From positions 39,986 to 103,985 of the forward strand of contig DF237265.1 in assembly GCA_000708835.1 (NCBI GenBank): 64,000 nt of DNA, in the 5' to 3' direction. Shown here piece by piece: positions 24,501 through 36,175 of the stretch. The notes under the pieces are model-generated. The model worked only from the letters and a program-made list of their open reading frames with translations, was not told where the DNA came from and did not search any database. This DNA comes from Klebsormidium nitens. Its lineage: Eukaryota > Streptophyta > Klebsormidiophyceae > Klebsormidiales > Klebsormidiaceae. The position numbers were made by a program, and so were the translations under genes. The stretch's first letter is position 1. Each line of letters opens with the position of its first letter.

Positions 24501-27500
24501 GGGGCTGGGCGACCTGTTTGCGGCCCTCAAGGGCCGCTTGAACGACTCCAACAAGAACCTGGTGGTCAGCGCCCTCGCTGTGCTGGCCAGCCTGGCAGCC
24601 GCACTGGGCCCTGGAGCAGACAAAACCAACAAGGTCAGCCTCCTTGTACTGCAAGGCAAGTTGTAGATTCATGCAGTGTGACTCCTGTTCAAGACTTTTG
24701 CAGCTTCGTCGATCCCTACTGATTGGCTTGCAGCTGCTTGGATCTGTGTTTTGACACGTGATTGGGGACATGGTCCTGGCAAATTGTCGCGCTTTTTGAA
24801 CGCTCCACTGCGCGCTTCTTTGCAGAGTATCCTGACGGAGGTCCTGAAGTGCATGAGCGACAACAAGAAGCTCGTCAGGGATGCTGCGCTCAAGACGATG
24901 GACGCCTGGCTGGAGGCGCTCTCTCTGGATAAGCTGGTGAGTTTTCTGGCCGCCGCTTTTTGCTTTCTTAGCTCGTAGAAAAACTTCTGGACTCGAAAAA
25001 GCGAAGAAAAGATCAGGATTCTGCTTGCACCCGTCGAGGGCATGCAAAGGGTCGTAGCCACTGGACTCTGAAGCATGTCCACTTCTCATCACGAGATGCA
25101 CGCGTGTGCTAGGCGAATTGCCGCACACAGATGGGCGGCATGAGTGGTGAGAGGCGGCAGTTGACGGGCGTGTTATTTGGCAGGTCCCCTACCTGGTTGT
25201 TGGGCTGGCAGAGCCCAAGATCTCCGCAGACGGGCGTAAAGAGCTGTACGAGTGGACGGCCAAGCAGGTGCCGGTGGCGGGCGCGGGAGCAGCGGAAGCG
25301 GCAGCGCTGGTTAAACCGTGTGCCTCGGCGCTGCAGGTGAGCCAGAGAACGCGGTTGAAAGCTTGCGTTCTGTTCAGGAAAAAGAACGGCCGCAGAATGT
25401 TTGATTGACTGTTGAGATCGCCGTTGAAAATTGGGGCCTGCTGCCACAGTTGTACGGTCATGGTGCTAAGGAGTTGATGTGTTCGTGCAGGACAAATCCG
25501 CGGATGTTCGAAAAGCGGCGGAAGCTCTGACCGGGGAGCTCGTCCAGGCCTGCGGCTACGGACCGGTGAGCGTAGGGCATGAACTGATCTGTGTCGTGAG
25601 TTGCACTTATACAGATTCATTTCCAAAGTTGTCTTGAGCTCTTCGAAGCCTGAGCTAAAGACATCTTTTCGGAAACAGCGGCGTTATTCTTTTCTTTCAA
25701 GGTTTCATGGGCGAAGCCTGCCCTGATCGGTGTGTAAGTTTGTCGCTCATCTCGGTGAATGTCTAAGCTGACAGCCAAGGTGCATTGCAGGTTAGCAAGG
25801 CTGCTCGAGACCTGCAAAGCAAGAACCTGGCGGTCCTTCAACCAATCCTGGACAAGCTCAAAGGTGTCTCAAGTGGTGAGCATTTTCGTAGTGAATGCAA
25901 GATCGGCACAAGGCGCTGCTAGCAGACAGCTTGGATTTGCTTCACCGAAAAGCTAGGAACAAGGTCTGCTGTTTACGCACAAAGTTTAGTTTCGACTTTG
26001 CGCGTTTTTTGCTCGTCCCTCTGCTGGTCAAGGCATTTGCTCCACTTACTTTGCAAGGAGGTCCAAGTCCGTCAAGCGGCGGGCTTACGCATGACTGGAT
26101 TGTTGCAGCCCCCGCCTCGCCTGGCGATTCCAAGCCCAGCACGTCCGCCCGCCCTCAATCCGCTCCTCAACGGAAGAACGAGTCCGAGGCCGCCGACCCC
26201 TCCGGCCGTCCCCGCACCGCTGCTGCGAAAGCTGGCGGCGTACGGACGTCCCAAGCTTTGCCGAGCAGGCTCAAGAAGCAGGACGCAGACGACGCGGCTG
26301 CGCAATCGAGCGTCCCGCTCATTCAGGAGAACGATCTCAAGGTAACGCCTTGCAGCCTGCCCAACAGCCCGCCCTCGTGTAGTGTTTGCCCGGCCTTCTT
26401 TCCTTGTGTGTTTAAATCACAGAAGTTAGCTGCGCAAGTTAGCTCGTTGAAGCTCAGGACAGTGTACGAGTCGGCAAAGCCTCAACAGAATCTGAAAGCC
26501 AGCATGGCACTGCTTTCCCGACATTGGATGACAAATTCAGGGTCTTTTCTTTTCTTCTTACTGAGCCGAAGTGACAGTTGACGACGTCTATTTTCAGTTT
26601 CGAGCACTGGCGAAACTTGTTCTGTAGTGCTCCCCTTCAGATCTCACCTTGGCCGACTCCTCAGCAGTCACCAGCTATTGTTTGCTGTGACTCCCACGCC
26701 CTTCGGCACCCTCTCTCTCACGTTACCAGGAGGCGCGTGCGCAGCGGGCCCTGTGACGCACCAAGATGACTGTGATGCTTCGCCTCATGTCTCAGCTTGG
26801 TCGGCTTCTTGGCACTGCTGGTTTCGAATAGTCTCGTTTGGTGTGCTTGGCCACACCCTCAAAGGAAGCCCTTCGTCAGAGCCTTCTTTTGGTTGTGTTT
26901 CCAGGAGGAGCGTGCCCGGCGTGCCCCGCGGCGCATCAAGTTCGACGACCAGCGCGACGAGGAGCTGGCAGACCTGGAGGCGTGCATGCAGCCCATCTTC
27001 CGGGAGGACCTCTACAAGCGCCTCACCAGCGCCGAGTTCAAGGACCACGTGGCGGCGCTGGATTTGCTGACCAAGGGCGTGCCGCAGTACATCAAGGCGA
27101 TGACGGACAACCTGGACGTGCTGCTGCGCTGGAGCGTCGTGCGCATCTGCGAGGCCAACACGTCGTCTATGCTCAAGGTGGGCGGGCACGTCGAGTGCAG
27201 TGGCTCCTCGTTCGTGGATCTGTTGGCTCCTTCTTGCGTGCAGAAGATTCGTAACTGCGTCTTTAAAATGACGAAGTCTGTTCTTTGAAGTCATTCTTCC
27301 GCTGCAATCATGCAAGATTCCTAACCACATTTGCATGGCGAATGAGCAAGTAGTTGCTGACAAGTCGAAAGCCGTGCTTGCCGACAGATGCTGATTCTGA
27401 CCGTGCAAACCTAGGTGTCGAAGTCTAAATCTTGTTTATTTCCGCTCTGCAGACGGTAGAGTTTCTTGAAGCCCTCCTCGACGCGCTCAAGGGCCAAAAC

Positions 27501-30500
27501 TACCACCTCTCGGACTATGAGGCAGGCCTGTTCATCCCCTGCTTGGTGGAGAAGGTAGGTCCGTCTTCTTCATTGTGTCGCCTGGACGACGGCGTTAGGT
27601 GCTTCGCCTTCACTTGCTCTTACTCAACCTCCAAGCCTTGCTATCCATCTACGAGCTGTATTCGAGGTTTGAGGCCCTCAGGCTTGTTGGGCCTTACAGT
27701 TTGTTATGATAACCCGTCTGAATGAAGTTCCCCAAACGGCACTTAGCAGGGACCAACGAACGCCTTGTCAAAGTCGGCCTCTCAATTCTCCTCGAATGTG
27801 TCTCATATCTTGTGCTCGTCTTCCTTACTGACTCCAGACGAATGCAGGCTCAATATCCTGGTCGTTCCAGTCTTGATAACATTTTTCTTGTGTGCACTGG
27901 GGCTGCCTCCCTACTATGACCAACTTTCGCACCTCTGGTGCATACAACTGGCAAGCCCTGAACGCGCCACCCCGTGCTTGATTTCTGCTCATTCGTCGAA
28001 CCTCGCGTGCAGAGCGGCCACCAGATGAAGCCGGTGCAGCAGAGCATCCGCAAGCTGATGCGCCAGATCACGATGGTGTACCCCGCATCCAAGTTCTTCG
28101 CGTTCCTCGTCGAGGGCGTGCGCTCCAAGAACAACCGCACGCGCATCGAATGCGTCGACGAAGTGGGCAACCTCATGGACCGCCACGGGGTGGAGGTGGG
28201 GCACTCCATAGCGCACACGTCCTTTAATTGCGTCGTTCTGGTTGCCTGCCTGTTTCTAAGGCCGTGGCGGCTGCTCCAGCGGCCAGAAAAAGACATGAAA
28301 TTCCAAGGATCTGCTGCAAATCTCCGCAAGAGCGCTTTTTGAACTTGTCATGCGTGTGTCCCACACGAGCCTGTTGAGGATTGTGAGGGCATTCGCGGAG
28401 CCGACTACTTTGCACGTCGTGTCTGACCGATACTATCTTCGTTGACCAGCTTGACCCACATGTCGGAGCGCAGTTCCTTCAGAGCACCAAGCACGTGGTT
28501 GGCAGAGTTGTGGACGCTGGCCCGCGCGCCATTGTTCCTGTTTTACCTCAAGCTTAGTGTCTCGCCACCCGTTTGCTGCAGATCGTGGGCTCTACGAAGG
28601 CGCTGCAGGTGATTGCTGCCATCACTGCGGAGCGGGACGTTACTTTGCGGAACGTCTCTCTGCTGACCCTCACAACCGCGTATAAGATACTAGGTGAGGA
28701 GCAACGGCCGGCGGTGAGGTGCTGGGCAATCTTGCGGCACCCGGGCCTCAGGACAGTGTCTGTTACTCGTAATATAGTTGAGATTCGTGATGGTTTTTTG
28801 GTGCACCGATCTTCAAGTAGAGTTTCCCAAGGACACGGCTAGAAAGTCGTACAGAAAAGTTTTGGTTTTTGGATGGTAAAACCTTGCGTCCTTTGTAGCT
28901 GGCGAGAAACATTGGAACATCTTTGTAGCGCAAGTTCGTGACGGCCCTTAGTGCAGACTTGACTGAACTTTGCGCTCGGTTGTGTGTCAGGGGATGACGT
29001 CTGGAAGCAGCTAGGGAAGTTGACCGATGCGCAGAAAGGGCTTATAGAGGACAAATTCAGATGGAAGGTGAGCGCCGAGACTAACAACCGTAAAGGCCCT
29101 TTTGTCCCAATGAGCAGTGTTCAGACTCCAACCATTAGTTTGAACACGTGGTGCGCGTTGCTGCTTCCGCTAATAGCTGTTCCGTTCAGAGGCTCTGGAA
29201 GCTGGAGTCCATGTTCTTGACGCATTGCACATAGACTTTACTTTGAGTGCCTGCAAGCTGACAAATATGAATGTTGAGAGAAGCAAATGCTTGTGTCAGG
29301 CCAAGGAGATGGAGAAGAAGAAGGAGGGCCGGCCAGGGGAGGCGCGAGCAGAGGTTCGACGGAGCAGAACCACTGCGGTGTCGTCCGCCGCTGACACCGA
29401 GTGAGCCGACCCCCCGCATTCCTTCCCCCTTCCTGCCACTCAAGCAGAAGATATCGCTATCATGCGAGGTTTGTTTTCTTTTAGACGAGGCCCAGGAATC
29501 GTCCCCAGCTCTCTTAATCCCATTTATAAATGAGAACATTCGAGGGGCTGCTCACATTTGCTATCCTACAACCGAGACATTTGCCCTATCCTCTCCTCGT
29601 ACTTCCGTTTCTTCAAATTGTCGTGAACGCGTGTGCCTTGGTGTATCGCAGGCCGGGGCCAGCTCCGCAAGCACCTTACGTTGAGCTGCCGGAAGTGCGG
29701 AGTAGCGGCGACGTCGGCATGCCCTCAAAGTAAGTTTCAGGAAAGGGTTGACTGCCCCGATTTTGATGGAGTACTCTCGACTAGCTTCTTCACCGAATAC
29801 TTTATCCCCATCCCGTCATCAAAGTTGCTCAAGAAACTGCATGCACCCTTAACTCCGTGTCTATCAATGGAGTGGGCGTTGTCCCGAAGCTTTGCCTTAT
29901 CTTGTCTTCTTCCTCGTTGCCGCAAGTCCACGACCACCTTCGTTCTCCGTTCCTTGTGCAGTCTGCGCGTCAGCTCTGACTCCGGATTCGCCCGCCGTGA
30001 GAACGGCCTCCCCTCCTCCGCGCACTCGTCCCGGGCTAGCACTCCGACGGAGACGGCCAGCACGCCCACGGTCTACTTCGAGCAGGAGAGCAATGGGTCG
30101 GGCGATGCAGCTGCGCTGTCGTGGCAGGAAGCGCTCGACAGAGTCATCGGCAGCCCCGACCAGGACCAGGTGAGGGGTTGACTGTTGTAAAACCTTGGGG
30201 GGTGGGGCCATCTCTACAGACGATCGTCCATTGGGGTCTGCTATGATGACGCTATTGAGCCGAGTCATCTGCTTTGTCACAATCTGGAAGAGATAGCTCT
30301 GCATTCCTTCCAAGTACTTTCTTGATTATGAATATGTGCATCCGTTGTCGCTGAGCGGAAGGTAACTTTCATTGTCAGCTCGTTGGTTGTGTTTTCTTAC
30401 TGGTTTTGACTGTGCTTAATCCGAAGATGCTGCAACTCTGGCCGCAACAGAAGATTATTGAAGGACCGTCGGCAGCTGACGAAGCACCGAGCAGCCAGGC

Positions 30501-33500
30501 CGTTGGTTCTTTCCAGCCCCGTACTTCCCCAGAGCTCCACTTCGTTGCGCCCGCAGGTGATCGAGGGCCTCAAGTGGCTGTGCTACGAGCTGACATCGGC
30601 GGTGCAGGGCGGCAACGGCGCGCTGCTGGCGGAGTACACGCGCGACGCGGAGCAGCTGGTGCAGGTGCTGACGGACAAGGTCCAGCACACCTTCACGCAG
30701 GAGCACATCTCCACGCGCCTCTGCAAATACGTCCTCAACACGCTCATGCAGGTGGGCTGCTGGGCCGTTATTTGCATCGCTCCGTTTTTTTGTTGCAGCT
30801 TGAGGCGCCTTCCTCTTGCAGAATACTGCAATGGTCTCCGCTTAGTCCGGATTCAGTACTACGTTACTTTAATCCTCCGAGAGGGACCGGTCCTGGTTTA
30901 CCTAGGTAGTCAGGGTGGTCCTGGCTTATTGCGATGGCAGAGCATGGTCATCCATTTCACTTTCTGTGTCTTTGAGCCGTCCCTCTTTGTATCTGCCGAC
31001 GCCACCACCTTCGAAACCAAACCGCCCCGCAATCCGTTAAATCGCAGCGGACGGATGGGCTGTGCGTGAGTGCGGGGACCAGTTACGGCTTTGACTTTGC
31101 ATAGCTGATCCGAGCTTCCGTTCCGCTTGCAGATCTTCCAGATCAAGTCCGCCGCTACGAGCATCAGCGCGGGCCGGCTGAAGACGCTGGTGGTGGAGCT
31201 GCTGCTGTGGCTGCTGGACGACCGCGTGCCGCGCATCGAGGCCGGCAACCAGCTGCTCAAGGCGCTCAACGTGCTCATGCTCAAGATCCTGGTGAGTGCA
31301 TTCGCGCGGCAGTGACTCTGGGTGCACCACGTGTCTCTCGTTCTGGAGCCGACGACTCGAATTGGCCATGAAGTCATTTGGTAATTGTGTAAACCTTGAT
31401 TCGACCCTGCGACGCTCGGTTTCCGAGTGTGCAAGTTGCCAAGATTACGGAGACCTGCAACACTTCTGGTCGCGATAAGATCACCCGAGCTTGAACTCTG
31501 AGTTTGTGACGCTTCCCCCGCGGCTCTGTTCTTTCGAGGAGCCGAAAAGGCAGGTTTGACAGCGCCGTTTTCGTCGTTGTGCAGGAGAACACGGAGCGCA
31601 CGTCGTCGTTCGTGATTTTGATCTCGCTGCTGCGCCCGAGCGGCGTGGCGGACCTGCCGTCGGCGCGGCAGCAGGACGTGATCGCCGACCGCGGCCCGCG
31701 CTTTACGGACCTGGTGGTCAAGTGCCTGATCAAGCTGACCAAGGCGCTGTCGCTCACCATCCACGACGTGGACCTGGACAAGCTGCTGCGGAGCATCCAC
31801 GACTACCTCGAGGACCTCGGCATCGACGAGATCCGCAAGAGGTGACGCGCGAAATTGCTGGCTTTCGCATCTCCTAATCGAATGGTGAACTTGGAAGAGC
31901 GAACATTCTTCGTTTTGGTTACTAACCTTGACAGTCCGAAGTAGGGATCTTCCTTGGAGAAGCACAGTCTTCGTCCGCAGCGCATCCTCTGTGAAACTCG
32001 ATCTGGCAGCGGAGAACCTCACTCGCCCTACGCTTTCTTCCTCCAAGGGCGGTTTATTTGCTCTGACACCTTTCCCGTCTCCCAACGGCCATCCAAGCGC
32101 AGACCGCTGACCCGCCGCTGCCCTGGTTCCGTGTTCCAGGGCGGGCGCGGACGACAAGCCGCTGCGCATGGTGAAGACGGTGCTGCACGAGCTGGTGAAG
32201 CTGAAGGGCATCGAGATCAAGGCGCACCTGAGCCTGGTCCCCGGGGTGGACCTGGGCGGCCACCCGGGGCGCGACCAGCCCATCATCATGGCCTACATCG
32301 ACCTCAACCTGCAGACCATGCCCGCCGCGCCGCCGCCACGCCAGGACGCCAGCCCCCCGTTGCGCGAGAGCGCCCCGCCCGCCACCCCGCAACCGGTGAC
32401 GCTGGAACAAATTGTGAAGCCACAGCTGGCGGCCATCTTCAACAAGGTGAGCGAGGGGGAGGGCGGAGAAGAGGGACGGAGGGCGAGCTTTTGAAGGGGT
32501 ACAAGGAAAGCGAGGGGCAATATAGCGAAAGTCGGAACACCGGCTGCCTTTCGAGCATCATCCGTTGACTGCTTTGTCATGATGTCCGCCTCCTTTGATG
32601 ACATGCACACACTTTCTACCGTTTGCGTCTCAGCAAGGCGACCCTACCACGAGTTTCCTTTTTGCTGCATGGTTGCTCGGCGGGATCACTAGCACAGACA
32701 TCATCTGAGCGGTGTGGTATTTTCCACACACGGTTGCTGACAAGCGTGTCGTGCTGCAGATTGGGCGCGGAGCCCACAGCGACGAGGGCATGGCGGAACT
32801 GTACGCGCTGCACCAGCAGTACCCGCGCCTCGACGTGTTTGCGCACATGGGCAACTGCAGCGACCACTTCAGATTGCACATCCGGGAGGGGCTGTCGCGC
32901 ATGGCGGCAAAAGCTGCAGACGGACAGCTTCGCGTCGCCGATGCCACCGATGCCGGAAGTGAGGCGTCGCCGCCAAAGACCCTGACGCTGCCGCGCACTC
33001 CTGAAGGCCAGGCCGCGCCCGATCTCGAAGCCCAGTTCAAAGAGTTGGAGGCGCAGATGCCAACTGTGACGGGTGAGCGAGAGCAAGCGCGAGTGCAGTC
33101 GACGGGGGATGCAGAGAGCCGGACGGGCGGCCAGGAACCGGTCGCAGCAGGGGGGTCCAAACTGCGGATGCCGCAGGCTGTAAGGAGACCTGCCGGTGAC
33201 TTGGAGCAGGCGGGTGAGCCCACCGGGGGAACTCCGAGAGCTGCGGAGAATGGGGCGGGGGGACAGCCGTCAGTGGGAACGTTGGATGCATTGAAGCTGA
33301 GGATGCGTGCAATCCAAGCCCAGGCGGCCAGCTCCCCAACAGAACCGTTGCAAAACGGGATTGTGTCCAAGTCGTTCGAGTTTGATAGAGGGCAGGGCTT
33401 TCCTGCCACTGAGGCGCAAACCTCCCCGGGTGGAACAGTGACGATAGACCACATCAAGGACCGTCTGGCCCGATTGCATGGAAACGAGCCCGACGCTTAA
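15565..33500 (+). CDS. MOR1: Microtubule polymerase of the XMAP215/Dis1 (MOR1/GEM1) family
   Basis: A TOG-domain protein that binds tubulin and promotes microtubule growth at plus ends and in cortical, spindle and phragmoplast arrays. Exons: 15565-15727, 16391-16496, 16676-16799, 17068-17147, 17341-17527, 17753-17820, 18117-18199, 18380-18459, 18687-18800, 19049-19168, 19483-19585, 19873-20012, 20176-20241, 20453-20561, 20726-20781, 20981-21043, 21398-21502, 21626-21731, 21950-22065, 22266-22353, 22683-22783, 22955-23062, 23256-23358, 23582-23661, 23984-24121, 24433-24633, 24826-24936, 25184-25336, 25491-25565, 25791-25875, 26109-26341, 26905-27177, 27453-27554, 28013-28195, 28582-28693, 28991-29067, 29300-29400, 29652-29729, 29962-30169, 30557-30751, 31133-31291, 31585-31841, 32140-32446, 32760-33500. 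Sum 6258 nt, 2085 aa (Arabidopsis MOR1 is 1978). HEAT-repeat TOG arrays run from residue 1 to about 1430, with low-complexity linkers at about 510-590 and 1075-1155. Plant-type blocks include AKKLPLEDRLAHKHWK, SGKRPA, DSNKNLV, VRSKNNRTRIEC and ADDKPLRMVKTVLHELVKL. The C-terminus (GTLDALKLRM ... DHIKDRLARLHG) matches the plant tail. Intron 2 uses a GC donor. Confidence 0.96.
16497..16502 (+). other. Non-canonical GC donor of MOR1 intron 2
   Basis: The exon ends GGA AG and is followed by GCAAGT, the usual GC-AG donor consensus. Splicing to the acceptor at 16674-16675 restores an Arg codon and the family sequence GRYAREV. The overlapping GT at 16501 would give a different frame. Confidence 0.8.
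26726..26750 (+). repeat. Partial copy of the start of MOR1 exon 32
   Basis: 21 of 25 bases match the acceptor and first codons of exon 32 at 26901-26925. The copy would read EARAQRAL and then stop. It lies in the preceding intron, about 175 bp upstream of the real exon. Confidence 0.45.
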
Positions 33501-36175
33501 GTAGTAGACAGTGTGTGCTGATATGTACCAGATGATGTCAGTCTCAGTAGTGCTTTAGGTAGCTTCGAAGAGTATAACTTGTTCAGGTCTTGCTATGAGT
33601 CTCTATGTCGCAAGTTGCTAGGATCAAATTACGATTGGAGTCATATTTTTGGCAAGTCCTGTGATAGTAACCAGACGCAGTAACATCAGCGGAAGCACGC
33701 TCGTTAGATGTAGTCATGCAACTGTTTCGATGGTATGCGTGGAGAGCTAGCTGGGTTGCCCGGCAAGTTGAGCTTTAATGCTGAGCATTGGTGTTAATGC
33801 GGGCAATGATGCAAGCTCCCAGGAGTCAGCCAACCAATGATAACATGCCAATCTGTATAGAAGGGCCCTCATCCTCGGAACTGTGAAGAAGACGAGCAAC
33901 TTACGCCAACTGCGCATGATCGATCAGAAACGCGGCCATGGGCCAACACAATTGACAATGTCGGGTGACTAATTTTCGTGTTAGGCTGCCCGGCCTTCTG
34001 CCATGGCTTCCGTCATTGTTTGTTTGAGGCCCGCTGGTGTAATTTCGATCGTAACGCCGCAGGCAGTGCGGCTGCAGGCTTCCGAAGTTCCCATGGCATA
34101 CGTACAAGCATCATTAAATGCTGTGTCACATAACTTCTTCATTCTCATCATGTATCATATGTACAGCTAGCTGTATAAGCTAGTCACTGGCGGCCATGTG
34201 AATTGTCATCATATGGCAATTCATGGCACATTCGATCGACGGTGCCTTCGGCATGCTTAACATGAACGACGGTGACGTGCTCATGCATGCCCTGCTGCAG
34301 CAGCCGCCGGCGGCCGGAGCCTGCCGCCTCATTGCGCTAGCTAATTATTCTAGTTGGCACATGCGCAATATATTGAAGCTAGGTCGACGAAACAAGCTGT
34401 CCGGCAAATGCCCGGCAGCATGAAGGGGCCAAAGGTACGGTAGAGCTAGCACGGCGATCTCGAAATATAATAAGATCCTGACATGAACTGTCAAAATGCC
34501 GGCGACTACTGAGTGCAGAATCAACGAGACATCATGAAAGAGCCACGACTTACTCAGGCTGCAACCGTCAATGATCCGATTTCCAAAACGATTCGGTGCG
34601 AACTAGGTAGATCGAAGAATGCCATTGCTTGAAGAAGCAGGATGACAGTATCTGCTGGCAGCTAGCTAGACTTCCCTAAGGTTGCGTCCATCATAGGTAG
34701 TATCGACGAGGATAGGCTGTTAACGGTATGATTCTCGTGGCGCTCGCGCATGTTTTATTCTGGTAGGTACCGTAGGCTTCCGTAGCATGATTGTCGGTCA
34801 GATATGGATAAGTTCAAGCCTACCGGTACAAAAAGTGTACATGTAGGTATTACATGCCATTGTTATATGTCTGGCATGGCTTGTGATGCAGATCGAACTC
34901 AAACTCGAAGCTCCCGGCCCGATCCCTCCCGAGATGCAACTTAGTTCGTCGATGGCCGCCGATACAAGTATCCAACGGCAACAAGAACTGTCCGGGGTAG
35001 GGAAATAAGCTCATATGCGTTTTCGTGTCGTGGTGCAGGGGGTGCAGTACGGTACTTCCCTCTACCTTCGACTGAGTGCGGCAGGTAGGTACCGTACCTT
35101 CAATCGTCATGCAATACGGTAGGTACCTACCTACAATGCTTTTGGTACGTCCCCAAAAGGTACCTACCTACCCTCACGGGTGACGGAACTTGGAACCTGT
35201 CGATTGGCACGTGTGATAATTCTCGGTCACAAATTGCGCATCCAAGGACTCAAAGTTGAAATCTTCTGGAACGGACTCCGATGTTGTTTGGCACATGTAT
35301 CGAGATATTCCGATTCGAGGGGAGATGTGGAAGCCACCATTCGATAGAAACTTCGAACTTTTGGGAGCGGACCCCAGCGGAGCCATTAAACATAACAGCT
35401 AGCGGATTGGCAGAAAGGTGCCTTAGTACGGGGCTCGCTTATGATGCGACCTTGGCAGCTTATGGAAAGTAACGCCGTGCAACCTTGAAACCATGTATCC
35501 ACCAGAGTTACATGTTACATGCCATTAAACGAGCAAGATACCATTAGCCTCAGGCTGAGCAATATGTATTAGAGGAGGTTGGACAAAAAGACCTCGTTCC
35601 GCAGCTGCAGGGATGTACCATGATGTACGGTACCTAGGTATACCGGTACCTAGCGGTCCAGGTACGGTTCTACACCGTGGCCCCGTCACGGTAGGTACCT
35701 ACTCCGTCCTGTTTACAGCAGTACGCACTGACCATGTACCGTAGGTACCTTGGTACTCTACAGTGTACACGGTCGTCTCGAAGTTCAAAGTCTACCTGAC
35801 CAGAATTTTTTGCGGGTTGACAGCTCATGGTGTTCCTCCGAGATTCTTGGAGCGCAGGTGGCTCAGTGGCTGCGTCTCTGGAGGAGCGACCTCTCCGCTG
35901 ATCTTTCAACGAAGAGCAGCTAGGTCTAAGGTACTAAGGTAGGCTAAGAGACGCTCGAGGACCAGAAGGACGTGTTGCGGTGTTGCTTTGTAAGTTGTCT
36001 TAGGTATCCTCCGGTCAATAGTGTCGTAAGTTTGTAAGCCAGCTCAAGCGGCGCGTTGTGTAGCCACCCATGGCAATGTGAGGTCTATTCTTCACAGGGA
36101 GTTGGTGGGTTGGTGGAGTGCGTTGTACATCAACACTGTAGCAGAGCAGGCGGGGAAGGGTAGCTTATTGGAGCA
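33501..36175. other. Intergenic region MOR1 to APRR2-like
   Basis: This contains the MOR1 3' flank, an AT-rich part, and a cluster of GGTACC-type repeats (listed separately). No coding sequence was recognised. The last few hundred bases are the promoter and leader of the APRR2-like gene. Confidence 0.5.
34761..35756. repeat. Cluster of TAGGTACCTA / GGTACCG palindromic repeats
   Basis: Within 1 kb there are at least ten occurrences of GGTACC or its extensions (GTAGGTACCTAC, GGTACCGTACC, ACGGTACCTAGGTA). Notable sites are near 34765, 35092, 35122, 35158, 35630, 35650, 35695 and 35742. Several are arranged as overlapping inverted repeats. A related patch is at 45440-45810. Confidence 0.6.

Noticed and set aside
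30910-32289. 459-codon minus-strand frame
   Set aside because: It is antisense to MOR1 exons 41-43. High GC3 coding sequence often leaves long open antisense frames; the composition is low-complexity with no family.
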